A stretch of DNA of 20,421 bases from Deltaproteobacteria bacterium. Its GTDB lineage: Bacteria > Desulfobacterota > Desulfovibrionia > Desulfovibrionales > Desulfovibrionaceae. Location: assembly GCA_031280335.1 (NCBI GenBank), contig JAITGZ010000057.1, forward strand, positions 1 through 20,421, given 5' to 3'. The notes under the pieces are model-generated. The model saw only the letters and a list, made by a program, of their open reading frames with translations. It searched no databases and was not told where the DNA came from. This document shows, piece by piece, positions 6,458-14,059 of the stretch. The position numbers and the translations under genes are program-made. Within the stretch, counting starts at the first letter, position 1; each line of letters opens with the position of its first letter.

Positions 6458-7594
6458 TTACGCGAGAATGCTCCCCGCGATAACCATGCGCTGCACCTGG
6501 CTGGTGCCTTCGTAGATTTCCGTAATCTTGGCGTCGCGCATGAGCCGTTCCACAGGGTAGGATTTGGTATAACCGATGCCGCCGTGGATCTGCACCGCCT
6601 GGGTGGTTACCCACATGGCGGCTTCCGCCGCGAAGAGTTTGGCCATGGCCGCTTCCGTGCTGTATTTGTCTTTGGTGTCCTTGGCCAGGGCGGCGTGCCG
6701 GGTGATTTGGCGGGCCGCCTCCACGCGGGTGGCCATATCGGCCAGCATCCATTGGATGCCCTGGTTGGCGGAAATGGGTTTGCCGAACTGCACACGCTGT
6801 TTGGCGTAGGTGATGGCGGCCTCCAGGGCACCCTGGGCCAGGCCCAGGGCCTGGGAGGCAATGCCAATACGGCCGCCGTCAAGGGTCTGCATGGCGATTT
6901 TGAAACCTTCGCCTTCTTTGCCCAGCATGTTTTCCTTGGGAACTTCACAGTTCTTGAGGATGATTTCCGTGGTGGAAGAAGCGCAGATGCCCAGCTTGTC
7001 TTCCAGCTGACCAACCACAAAGCCGGGAAACTTCTTTTCCACGATGAAGGCGGTAATGCCCTTGAGCCCTTTGGACTTGTCGGTCATGGCAAAGATGATG
7101 AAGGTATCGGCCACGCCGCCGTTGGTGATGAACACCTTGGAACCGTTAACGATGTACTTGTCGCCCTTAAGGACGGCTTCCGTCTGCTGGGAGGCCGCGT
7201 CCGTGCCCGCGCCGGGTTCCGTCAGACAGAAGGCGCTCAGTTTACGGCCGGAGGCGAGGTCGGGCAGGTATTTTTTCTTTTGGGCGTCATTGCCGAACTT
7301 GAGGATGGGGCTGGCGCCCAGGGAGACGTGGGCTGACAGAATGACGCCGTGGGTGCCGCAGACGCGGGAGAGTTCTTCCACCGCCACGCTGTAGCTGACA
7401 TTGTCGCCGCCCGATCCTTCATATTCTTCAGGGATGGTCAGGCCAAACAGGTTCAGTTCGGCCATTCTTTTTACTGTCTCGGCCGGGAAGCGGTGTTTTT
7501 TGTCAATTTCACCGGCGATGGGGGCCACTTCTTTATCAGCGAATTCCCGTACCATTTTTTGAATCAGGATTTGGTCTTCAGTTAAAAAACTCAT
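6458..7594 (-). CDS. Short-chain acyl-CoA dehydrogenase (butyryl-CoA dehydrogenase-like)
   Basis: This 378-residue FAD enzyme interconverts a short-chain acyl-CoA and its 2-enoyl-CoA, exchanging electrons with ETF. The N-terminal helical domain starts MSFLTEDQILIQKMVREFADKEV. The FAD/substrate motif AFCLTEPGAGTDAASQQT is followed by VFITNGGVADTFIIFA. The C-terminal domain includes VQFGKPISANQGIQWMLADM, QIHGGIGYTKSYPVERLMRDAK and EIYEGTSQVQR, where E362 is the expected catalytic base (equivalent to the Glu in the family EIYEGTSE motif). The frame extends 28 codons upstream, but the ATG at 7594 has AAGGAG 6-7 nt upstream and gives the family N-terminus. The hydratase lies upstream (153-bp gap) and EtfB downstream beyond the repeats, which supports an ETF-linked role. 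The exact chain length, C3 or C4, is uncertain. Confidence 0.9.
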   Translation of the reverse strand: MSFLTEDQILIQKMVREFADKEVAPIAGEIDKKHRFPAETVKRMAELNLFGLTIPEEYEGSGGDNVSYSVAVEELSRVCGTHGVILSAHVSLGASPILKFGNDAQKKKYLPDLASGRKLSAFCLTEPGAGTDAASQQTEAVLKGDKYIVNGSKVFITNGGVADTFIIFAMTDKSKGLKGITAFIVEKKFPGFVVGQLEDKLGICASSTTEIILKNCEVPKENMLGKEGEGFKIAMQTLDGGRIGIASQALGLAQGALEAAITYAKQRVQFGKPISANQGIQWMLADMATRVEAARQITRHAALAKDTKDKYSTEAAMAKLFAAEAAMWVTTQAVQIHGGIGYTKSYPVERLMRDAKITEIYEGTSQVQRMVIAGSILA

Positions 7595-7747
7595 AATGTA
7601 CTCCTTATGTGTTGTAAATTGTGGCTTGCGCCGCCGAATATCAGGTATGTCCCCCGCCAGGACGGCTGAAAAAATCAATCCGCCGTTTCCATTCCGGCTG
7701 TGGGAGGGCCGGCAAAATCACATCCGGGTATAAAAGCTCGTCTTGGG

Positions 7748-8161
7748 TTACACATCAAAAAGCAAGAGTCCCTCGCCTTCGACAACGGTCTCGCCTTTTT
7801 GATTCACCACCCAGTTCTTCATGACCACCCGTTTTTTGTCCTCAATTTTTTCTTTCACTTCGGCCCAGGCGGTAAGGGTGTCGCCGTAAAAGACAGGCGC
7901 GCGGAATTTCAGGGACTGGGTCATGTACACCGCGCCCTGTCCCGGAATAAGGGTGCCGTGTACCGCGCTGATGAGCCCGGCACCGATCATGCCGTGAGCA
8001 ATGCGCTGACCGAACCGAGTGGTTTTAGCAAAGGCCTCGTCCAGATGCAAGGGGTTATGATCATTGCTCACATCGGCGAATTTGGCCACCACATCGGCGG
8101 TGATGTTTTTACTGATGCTGTCTTTGTCGCCTACTTTCAAAGTCGCAAAGGTCCAGGCCAT
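7748..8161 (-). CDS. MaoC-like (R)-specific enoyl-CoA hydratase (PhaJ type)
   Basis: This 137-residue single hot-dog domain protein should reversibly hydrate a 2-enoyl-CoA to an (R)-3-hydroxyacyl-CoA. The hydratase-2 motif is clear: FADVSNDHNPLHLDEAFA contains the catalytic pair D34 and H39, followed by TRFGQRIAHGMIGAGLIS. The length is that of stand-alone PhaJ enzymes rather than the two-domain MaoC forms. The ATG at 8161 follows CAGGAG. It sits between the CoA-transferase and the acyl-CoA dehydrogenase, so dehydration of a 3-hydroxyacyl-CoA to feed the dehydrogenase is the natural reading. A strong terminator-like hairpin lies in its leader (8175-8207), so its expression may be attenuated relative to the upstream genes. 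Confidence 0.88.
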   Translation of the reverse strand: MAWTFATLKVGDKDSISKNITADVVAKFADVSNDHNPLHLDEAFAKTTRFGQRIAHGMIGAGLISAVHGTLIPGQGAVYMTQSLKFRAPVFYGDTLTAWAEVKEKIEDKKRVVMKNWVVNQKGETVVEGEGLLLFDV

Positions 8162-8174
8162 GGTAGTCTCCTGT

Positions 8175-8207
8175 AAAAAATCCCGGCGCCGCTCTTTGGG
8201 CGCCGGG
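8175..8207 (-). terminator. Intrinsic terminator or attenuator inside the operon
   Basis: On the minus strand CCCGGCGCC (8207-8199) pairs perfectly with GGCGCCGGG (8190-8182) around an 8-nt loop. An A and six T (8181-8175) follow, the textbook Rho-independent form. It lies in the 58-bp gap between the CoA-transferase stop and the hydratase start, with the hydratase ribosome site (AGGAG) only a few bases after the T-run. It would end or reduce read-through from the permease and CoA-transferase into the hydratase and dehydrogenase genes. Confidence 0.8.
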
Positions 8208-8219
8208 GATGTCTGTTGG

Positions 8220-9773
8220 TCAGCGCCCTTTGCCCAGGCCCATGGGAGCGTCCCGGAAGATACGGGCGTCCATGAGTTTGGGTTGGCCGTCTATGATGGG
8301 CCTGAATTCCATATGGTTCAGGATATCCTTGTCAATATCAATGCCGGGGGCCACTTCAACGAGGTGTAATCCATCCTTTTTCAGCTGGAAAACAGCGCGT
8401 TCCGTCAGGTAATACACCGGCTGCCCGATTTGGGAGGCGTACTCGCCGCTGAAGGTAACGTGCCCCACCTTTTTCAGGAATTTTTTTACGCTCCCTTCCT
8501 GTTTGATCACCAGTTTTCCGTTGTTTACCGCGATATCCAAGCCCTTGGCGGTAAATGTGCCGCAGAAATACAGCTTTTTGGCGTTCTGGGTGATGTTGAT
8601 GAAGCCGCCGCAGCCGGTGATGCGCGGGCCCATCTTGCTGACATTGATGTTGCCTTTTTCGTCGCACTCCGCCAGGCCCAGATAGGCGATGTCCAGTCCT
8701 CCTCCGTCATAGAAGTCAAACTGATAGGCCTGATCCAGAATGCAGTCGGCGTTTATGGTTACTCCAAAGTTTTTGCCGCCCTGGGGTACGCCACCCACCG
8801 GGCCGGCCTCCACCGTCAGGGTCATGTAGTCGCCGATGCCTTCTTCGTTGGCTACGGCCGACACAGCTTCGGGAATGCCGATGCCCAGGTTGACCACTGA
8901 GTCCGGCGTAAGGTCCATGGCACCGCGTCTGGCGATGATTTTGCGATCATCCAGCTCTATGGGAGGGATGGAACCGGTGGGGATGCGCCTGTCCCCGGAA
9001 AACACTGTAACAAAGTCACGCGGCACATCGGCCTGGTGTAGATCGTGGGGCACGGCCACCACTGCGTCCACGCAGATATAGGGAATTTTGACCAGTTTCG
9101 GGTCCAGGCTGCCGGCTTTGACCACCTGACGCACCTGCACAATCACTTTGCCGCCGTTGCGTTTAACCGCCTGGGCAATGGAAAGGACGCCAAGACTGAT
9201 GCCCTCCTCTTCCATGGTGATATTGCCTTTTTCGTCGGCCAGGCTCCCGCGCAGGAAGCACACCGTGGGCTTGCAGTCCTTGTAGAACAGCAGTTCTTTG
9301 CCGCCCAGGGTAACCAGCTCCACCAGGTCTTCTTTGGTGATGTCATTGAGTTTGCCGCCGTTGAGGCGGGGGTCCACAAAGGTCTTCAGCCCCACATGGG
9401 TTACCGTGCCCGGTTTGCCCGCCGCCATGTCGCGGTAAAGCTGGGCGATGGTGCCCTGGGGCAGGTTGTAGGCCTCGATCTTGCCTTCGGTCGCCAATTT
9501 CCCCAGGGTGGGGCTCAGGTTCCAATGCCCGGCGACTACTCTTTTAAGCAGTTTTTCATGGGCCAGAAAATCCAGCCCGGTGCCCACCCCGCCGCCCTGA
9601 CCGGCCGCGTAAACCAGGGTCAGGCCCGTGGGTGAGCCGGTTTGCGCAAAGCGCTCGCCCAATGCCTTGATCACTTGTTCCGCAAGCGCATGGAGCAAAA
9701 AACCTTCGGTGATCAGCGTATCCCCGTCTTTGACCAGGGCCGCCGCCTCTTGAGGAGACAAAAATTTAGCCAT
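8220..9773 (-). CDS. Class I CoA-transferase (acetate/propionate CoA-transferase, YdiF/Pct type)
   Basis: This 517-residue single-chain class I CoA-transferase moves CoA between short carboxylic acids through a glutamyl-CoA thioester. The N-terminal half has the glycine-rich AAGQGGGVGTGLDFLAHEKLLKRVVAGHW segment. The C-terminal half carries LTVEAGPVGGVPQGGKNFG, where E322 is the likely catalytic glutamate (cf. E324 in Clostridium propionicum Pct and E333 in E. coli YdiF, from memory). GCGGFINITQNAKKLYFCGTF is another family stretch. The length fits the fused alpha-beta YdiF/Pct form. The ATG at 9773 follows GGAGGAAATTAA, and the permease ends 17 bp upstream, so the two are tightly linked. The substrate is not fixed by sequence; acetate, propionate, butyrate and their 3-hydroxy or 2-hydroxy derivatives are all plausible. 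Confidence 0.9.
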   Translation of the reverse strand: MAKFLSPQEAAALVKDGDTLITEGFLLHALAEQVIKALGERFAQTGSPTGLTLVYAAGQGGGVGTGLDFLAHEKLLKRVVAGHWNLSPTLGKLATEGKIEAYNLPQGTIAQLYRDMAAGKPGTVTHVGLKTFVDPRLNGGKLNDITKEDLVELVTLGGKELLFYKDCKPTVCFLRGSLADEKGNITMEEEGISLGVLSIAQAVKRNGGKVIVQVRQVVKAGSLDPKLVKIPYICVDAVVAVPHDLHQADVPRDFVTVFSGDRRIPTGSIPPIELDDRKIIARRGAMDLTPDSVVNLGIGIPEAVSAVANEEGIGDYMTLTVEAGPVGGVPQGGKNFGVTINADCILDQAYQFDFYDGGGLDIAYLGLAECDEKGNINVSKMGPRITGCGGFINITQNAKKLYFCGTFTAKGLDIAVNNGKLVIKQEGSVKKFLKKVGHVTFSGEYASQIGQPVYYLTERAVFQLKKDGLHLVEVAPGIDIDKDILNHMEFRPIIDGQPKLMDARIFRDAPMGLGKGR

Positions 9774-9790
9774 TTAATTTCCTCCCAAGA

Positions 9791-11191
9791 TTAGAATTGC
9801 AGTCCCAAAATAGTCCAGATAACAATGAGTACCAGGGTGGTCAGGAAGGGCACCACCAAGGAGACCATACCCAGATCCGGGTAAGATTTCTTGTGGGTCA
9901 TGCCGCAGATGGCCAGCAGCGTGATGACCGCGCCGTTATGGGGCATGGTGTCAAAACCGCCGGAGGACATGGCCGCCACGCGGTGCAGCAGTTCGGGGTT
10001 GAGGCCCACGGCATTGGCCCAATTCAGATATTCCGCGCCCATGGCTTCCAGGGCTATGCTCATGCCGCCGGAGGCGGAGCCGGTGATGCCCGCGAGGACA
10101 TTGACGGCGATGCTTTCAGAGATGAGCGGGGTATCAAGAATTTTGATGCCCATCAGGGCCTCGCGTACCGTAGTGAACCCGGACAGCGAACGTATGACGT
10201 TACCGTAGCCCACTTCCGAGGCCGTGTTCATGATGGCCAAAAGGGAGCCTATGGCACCGGCGTTGAGGGCGGTCTGCAGATTGCCCCGGGCCTTGAACTG
10301 CCTGCCCGAAAGAATGATGGCCAGAACAATGCCGGCGATGAGGGCGATGATCAGCGCCCAGTTGGCCACGGGAACGACCTTGGCGGCCAGGGCCAGATTG
10401 GCGGTTTTGTCCATGATGGCGCTGTCCCAATCTTTGATGACCTTGGTGAGTATGAAGTTGAGTACCAGCACGGTGGCAAGGGGCAGGCAGGCAAGGCCCG
10501 CGCCGATGTCCGGGATGTCGTCTTTGGCAACGGCGGCCTGCACGCGGGTGTCTTTTTCCCCATAGCCTTCACCGGCGGCGATCATCTTACGCTTGCGGTA
10601 TTCCAGCCAGGCCACGCCCACCGCGAAAATAATGATGGCGCCCACTATGCCGAAGAGTGGGGCGGCAAAGGCGTCGGTATTAAAATATTTGGCCGGGATC
10701 ATGTTCTGAATCTGCGGGGATCCCGGGGTGGCCGTCATGGTAAAGCCAAAGGCGCCCAGAGCTATGGAGCCGGGAATGAGGCGGCGCGGGTAGTCGGCCT
10801 GCTCAAACAGGGCTGCGGCAAAAGGATACACGGCAAAGGCCACCACAAAAAGGCTTACGCCGCCGTAAGTCAGCACGGCGGCAGCCAACACCACGGCCAT
10901 AATGCCGCGCTGCGGGCCGAGCGTGCCCGCAATGGCCTTGGCCACGGAACGGGCCGCGCCGCTGTCTTCCATGACCTTGCCGAAAACAGCGCCCAGAAGG
11001 AAGACGGGGAAGAAGTTCTTCACGTAGGTGACGGCGTTGATCATGAACAGCTCGGTGTAGCTTGGCATGATGGCGTTGCCGTCTATAACCGCGGCCACCA
11101 GCGCGCAGACCGGCGCGAAGAGGATGACCGAATAGCCTTTATAGGCTATATAGGTCAACAGAGCGAGGGAAAGGATGATTCCTAGAACCAT
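9791..11191 (-). CDS. GntP-family permease (hydroxyacid/3-hydroxybutyrate-type symporter)
   Basis: This 466-residue integral membrane transporter is hydrophobic throughout, with roughly 12 membrane segments, for example residues 2-18, 26-40 and the C-terminal MVSLVVPFLTTLVLIVIWTILGLQF. It should import an organic hydroxyacid with protons. The GntP signs are VLTYGGVSLFVVAFAVYPFAAALF, FTMTATPGSPQIQNMIP and the C-terminal FDTMPHNGAVITLLAICGMTHKKSYPD, the last typical of members annotated as beta-hydroxybutyrate permeases next to CoA-transferases. I start at the ATG at 11191 because GGAGG sits 5 nt before it. An ATG at 11203 is in frame but overlaps that ribosome site. It is the first gene of the cluster, with a leader of up to 400 bp. 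Gluconate or another hydroxyacid cannot be excluded. Confidence 0.85.
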   Translation of the reverse strand: MVLGIILSLALLTYIAYKGYSVILFAPVCALVAAVIDGNAIMPSYTELFMINAVTYVKNFFPVFLLGAVFGKVMEDSGAARSVAKAIAGTLGPQRGIMAVVLAAAVLTYGGVSLFVVAFAVYPFAAALFEQADYPRRLIPGSIALGAFGFTMTATPGSPQIQNMIPAKYFNTDAFAAPLFGIVGAIIIFAVGVAWLEYRKRKMIAAGEGYGEKDTRVQAAVAKDDIPDIGAGLACLPLATVLVLNFILTKVIKDWDSAIMDKTANLALAAKVVPVANWALIIALIAGIVLAIILSGRQFKARGNLQTALNAGAIGSLLAIMNTASEVGYGNVIRSLSGFTTVREALMGIKILDTPLISESIAVNVLAGITGSASGGMSIALEAMGAEYLNWANAVGLNPELLHRVAAMSSGGFDTMPHNGAVITLLAICGMTHKKSYPDLGMVSLVVPFLTTLVLIVIWTILGLQF

Positions 11192-11416
11192 GAATACCTC
11201 CATGTAATAAAAGTTTTGACGCTTTGGAAAAACACAAAACTACCGTATATCGCCACAAGAAGAGTCTTGTCGCTGCCGCAAGCGGCATAGCCGCACAGGA
11301 ATAATTTGCCAGCGGGGAGATCATGCCTGTAGTCGGGCTGCGCGAACAACCCCCAAGCTAATTTGGGGTTATAACCAATTTGGGCGGCCAACGCAAGTCG
11401 TTGTCCAAAAAAAGTG
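11192..11416. other. Non-coding leader upstream of the permease
   Basis: This is the permease-proximal part of the divergent spacer (11192-11604). On the minus strand it holds small stems, GGTTATAACC at about 11369-11378 and CCCCAA/TTGGGG at about 11350-11367, plus GCCGC-TT-GCGGC near 11276-11287. I see no riboswitch I can name and no clear sigma-70 or sigma-54 promoter. A 69-codon frame across it has no ribosome site or family resemblance and is not called. Confidence 0.35.
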
Positions 11417-11473
11417 TTAAGGAAGCGCTGATTAATTCGGGGCGGATCCCCGAATTAATCAGTGTTTCCTTAA
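11417..11473. repeat. 57-bp near-perfect palindrome made of the MITE terminal sequence
   Basis: The left arm, 11417-11442, begins TTAAGGAAGCGCTGATTAAT and ends TCGGGG. The right arm, 11448-11473, is its complement with two base changes, both of which become G-U pairs in RNA. The loop is CGGAT. The arm sequence is the same as the ends of the element at 6042-6351 (AAGGAAACACTGATTAATTC there), and TA again flanks both sides. It looks like a minimal element with two joined ends and no interior. It lies between divergent genes, so it is unlikely to be a terminator. Confidence 0.75.
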
Positions 11474-11555
11474 GCAAAGGGATAAAAAGGCTGAGGTTAA
11501 AGCAATCATCTCAAAGTTGAACCGCCCTGGAGCCGCCCTGTGCCGTGCGTCCTTC

Positions 11556-11584
11556 TTGCTCTTGCTAACCAGGCCGGTTATAAA
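11556..11584 (+). promoter_or_regulatory. Candidate sigma-70 promoter for the GalE-type gene
   Basis: TTGCTC at 11556-11561 is spaced 17 bp from TATAAA at 11579-11584. Transcription would begin near 11591, directly at the GGAGG ribosome site (11591-11595) before the ATG at 11605. That very short leader is unusual, so the call is weak. Confidence 0.25.
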
Positions 11585-11604
11585 ACGGGCGGAGGTACAG
11601 GAGA

Positions 11605-12600
11605 ATGAGCGGAGTGAAAAAGGTTTTGGTAACCGGCGGGGCGGGCTATATTGGCGCGCATGCGTGCAAAGCCTTGGCAGAGGCCGGTTATACGCCTGTG
11701 GTGTATGACAATCTTTTTTCCGGACACAGGGATTTTATCCGTTGGGGCGAGTTTATTCATGGTGATATTCTGGATGCGCGCACGCTGCGCGCGGCCATGC
11801 GCCGGACGGCCCCGCTGGGGGTGATGCATTTCGCGGCCCGCATTGAAGTGGGTGAATCGGTGCGCGACCCCGGTTTGTTTTACCGTGTCAACGCGGGGGG
11901 CGTTTTGACGCTATTGGAGTCCATGCGGGATGAGGGGGTGAATTGTCTGGTGCTTTCCGGTACCTGCGCGGTTTACGGCACCCCGGAGCGTTCGCCCGTG
12001 AGCGAAGACGCGCCTTTGCGTCCCATAAGTCCTTATGCCGCGTCCAAGGCCATGATGGAGCGGATGTTGGATGATTTTGAGGCGGCGCACGGACTGCGCG
12101 GCGCGGTGCTGCGTTACTTCAACGCCGCCGGGGCGGATCCGGGCGGGGAGATTGGCGAACGGCACCGGCCGGAGAGCCATTTGATCCCGCGCGTGTTCAT
12201 GGCCGCCTGCGGAGATACGCCCGCCCTGGCTTTGTATGGGGACGACTATGCCACCCCGGACGGTACCTGCCTGCGCGACTATATTCATGTGAACGATCTG
12301 GCCCGGGCCCATGTACTGGCCTTGGAAAAACTGCTTCAGGGCGGCCGTGGGTTTAAGATAAATCTGGGGACGGGCCGGGGGTATTCCGTGCGTGAGGTGC
12401 TGGAAAAAAGCCGCGCTGTGCTTGGGCGGGACATACCGTTTTCCATCCTGCCCCGCCGTCCGGGGGATTCGCCCGCGCTGGTGGGCGAGGTGGCGCTGGC
12501 CAAACGCGCGCTGGGCTGGCGGGCCGAACATTCTTCATTGGAGCATATTCTGCACACGGCCTGGGAGTGGTTTAAGAAAGACAGACCGAACAGAGGTTGA
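11605..12600 (+). CDS. galE: UDP-glucose 4-epimerase (GalE-type)
   Basis: This 331-residue extended short-chain dehydrogenase should interconvert UDP-glucose and UDP-galactose (or the N-acetyl forms) in the cytoplasm. The Rossmann motif GGAGYIGAHACKALAEAG is at 11-28, and VYDNLFSGH at 33-41 follows as in GalE. The active site is SGTCAVYGTP (118-127) with Y144-AAS-K148; the usual catalytic Ser appears as T120, a common conservative variant. RYFNAAGADP and DGTCLRDYIHVNDLARAHVLAL are GalE hallmarks. GGAGG lies 9 nt before the ATG. The downstream GT4 glycosyltransferase on the same strand, 212 bp away, suggests use in surface polysaccharide. It is slightly shorter than E. coli GalE (338). Confidence 0.9.
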   Translation: MSGVKKVLVTGGAGYIGAHACKALAEAGYTPVVYDNLFSGHRDFIRWGEFIHGDILDARTLRAAMRRTAPLGVMHFAARIEVGESVRDPGLFYRVNAGGVLTLLESMRDEGVNCLVLSGTCAVYGTPERSPVSEDAPLRPISPYAASKAMMERMLDDFEAAHGLRGAVLRYFNAAGADPGGEIGERHRPESHLIPRVFMAACGDTPALALYGDDYATPDGTCLRDYIHVNDLARAHVLALEKLLQGGRGFKINLGTGRGYSVREVLEKSRAVLGRDIPFSILPRRPGDSPALVGEVALAKRALGWRAEHSSLEHILHTAWEWFKKDRPNRG

Positions 12601-12639
12601 GACCCGCGTGCTTGTTCCAAGCTGTTACGCCGCATGGAG

Positions 12640-12751
12640 TGTTTTATTTTGAGATTATATACTTGGATGGCTGTCGTTACAAAGCTCATCGGGGGGAATG
12701 ATTCCCCCGGCCCCCCGTGATGTTTTTTTCAGCCGCCGCGCGGTTGAAAAA
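12640..12751. repeat. R1-related repeat fragment with a TTTTTCAGCCGC hairpin
   Basis: This occupies the 212-bp gap between the epimerase and glycosyltransferase genes. TTTTGAGATTATATAC at about 12645-12661 resembles the R1 end sequence. GGGGGAAT-G-ATTCCCCC (12692-12708) is the same palindrome as in the R1 copies. TTTTTCAGCCGC (12725-12736) pairs with GCGGTTGAAAAA (12740-12751), nearly identical to the hairpin inside the MITE-like element at 6180-6204. T-runs lie 5' and A-runs 3' of the stem, the reverse of a terminator. Confidence 0.6.
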
Positions 12752-12812
12752 TGTGAAGGGGGTTACAAAGGGATTTGCATTTTGCGGCGCTTGGAGTAAG
12801 AGGTAGCCCATC

Positions 12813-13946
12813 ATGCGCAAGCTCAGGATCATTCAGGTGGTGAACGTGCGTTGGTTTAACGCCACGGCTTGGTATGGGCTTTTCTTGTCCCGTCTGCTCA
12901 AGGAGGCGGGACATGAGGTCTTGGTTTTGGGTTTGGGCGGCACGGAGAGTTTTGCCAAGGCCGAGGCTTGGGGGCTGAAGCCCAAGAGCCTGCCCTTGAA
13001 CAGCCGCCGCCCCTGGAAGGCGTGGGGGCTTTGGCGTTCTTTGCGCCGGGTGGTACGTGAGTTTAAGCCTGATCTGGTCAATTGCCACCGGGGTGAGTCT
13101 TTTGCGCTTTGGGCTTTGGTCAAGTATATGGAGGGCGGGTTTGCCCTGGTGCGCACCAGAGGGGATCAGCGCCCGCCGCGCAACGATATTTTTAATCGCC
13201 TGCTGCATACCAGGTCGGCGGATATATTGATTGTTTCCAACACGGCCACTGCCGACATTTTTTTAGATTATTTCAATGCCAATCCGGAAAGGGTGTTTAC
13301 CATCACGGGGGGAGTGGACACCGGGGTTTTTTATCCGGATGCAGAGGCCGGCAGAGTGGCGCGCACGTCTTTGGGCTGGGGGCCGGAGGATTTTGTGGTG
13401 GGGCTGCTTGGCCGCCTGGACCCGGTCAAGGGGCATGAAATTTTGATTAAAGCCTTGGGAAGGCTTAAAAACAGGCTTAAAGAGCGTTTTAATTGCAAGT
13501 TCCTCTGCCTGGGCATGGATTCGGAGATGAGCGAGGCGGATGTCAAGCGTTTGTGCCGTGAATCCGGCATAGAGAATAATGTGGTGGTTACAGGCCGGGT
13601 GGACGATGTGCGCGCCTGGCTGAACGCCCTTGACTTGGGGGTGCTTTCTTCGGTGGCTTCCGAGGCCATAGCCAGGGCGGCTTTGGAGATACTGGCCTGC
13701 GGCAAGCCGCTTTTGAGCAGCGACATAGGGGTTATGCCAGATATTCTGCCGTCGGAGTTTCTGACCCCTTTGGCGGACATACAAGCCCTAAGCGAGGCCC
13801 TGGAGCGCTGTATGCTGGATCGGGATTTTCTGGAGCGTCTGCGTCTGGCCGGACAGGAGGCCATAAAAAGCCTGCGGGCTGAGGATTTTTTGGAAAATAC
13901 CCTGGCCGCCTACGCCAAGGCCCTTGCAGCGGCGGGGCGTGGTTAG
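12813..13946 (+). CDS. Glycosyltransferase family 4 (GT-B fold)
   Basis: This 377-residue retaining glycosyltransferase is probably cytoplasmic or membrane-associated and transfers a sugar from a nucleotide donor to a lipid-linked or surface glycan. The N-terminal half begins MRKLRIIQVVNVRWFNATAW and carries HEVLVLGLGG. The C-terminal donor domain has VVGLLGRLDPVKGHEILIKAL, with GRLDPVKG at 200-207, and the EX7E motif E284 to E292 in SEAIARAALE, followed by ACGKPLLSSDIG. This order is diagnostic of GT4. The ATG at 12813 is preceded by GAGG. The epimerase upstream shares its strand, although the intervening repeat may separate transcripts. Acceptor and donor are not predictable. Arg/Lys-rich patches near 65-85 could support membrane contact (inference). 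Confidence 0.88.
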   Translation: MRKLRIIQVVNVRWFNATAWYGLFLSRLLKEAGHEVLVLGLGGTESFAKAEAWGLKPKSLPLNSRRPWKAWGLWRSLRRVVREFKPDLVNCHRGESFALWALVKYMEGGFALVRTRGDQRPPRNDIFNRLLHTRSADILIVSNTATADIFLDYFNANPERVFTITGGVDTGVFYPDAEAGRVARTSLGWGPEDFVVGLLGRLDPVKGHEILIKALGRLKNRLKERFNCKFLCLGMDSEMSEADVKRLCRESGIENNVVVTGRVDDVRAWLNALDLGVLSSVASEAIARAALEILACGKPLLSSDIGVMPDILPSEFLTPLADIQALSEALERCMLDRDFLERLRLAGQEAIKSLRAEDFLENTLAAYAKALAAAGRG

Positions 13947-14016
13947 GGCGTTTTAATTTTAGCGAGTGCGGGCGGCGCTTCCTGCTCCGCCGAACGTCAT
14001 GCTTGTGGCCGGAGGC

Positions 14017-14043
14017 ACCGGGGGCTTCCCCGGCGCCCCCGGT
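14017..14043. terminator. GC-rich hairpin between convergent genes, possible terminator
   Basis: ACCGGGGGC (14017-14025) pairs perfectly with GCCCCCGGT (14035-14043) around a 9-nt loop. It lies 71 bp after the glycosyltransferase stop and 17 bp past the stop of the convergent ferredoxin gene. Neither strand has a real U-run after it, so intrinsic termination is uncertain. Confidence 0.4.
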
Positions 14044-14059
14044 TCGCATTGAAAATGAT

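Noticed and set aside
7595..7678. 28-codon upstream extension of the acyl-CoA dehydrogenase
   Set aside because: The ATG at 7594 follows AAGGAG and gives the standard N-terminus; the extension has no family match.
9797..11185. Plus-strand open frame of 462 codons opposite the permease
   Set aside because: It is an antisense artefact of a well-supported membrane transporter; the product is His/Gly-rich with no family resemblance.
11182..11391. 69-codon minus-strand frame in the permease leader
   Set aside because: It needs a TTG start, has no ribosome site, overlaps the permease start and resembles no family I know.
12601..12812. Hairpin in the GalE-glycosyltransferase gap as an intrinsic terminator
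   Set aside because: The stem has T on its 5' side and A on its 3' side with no U-run after it on either strand; it matches a dispersed repeat instead.
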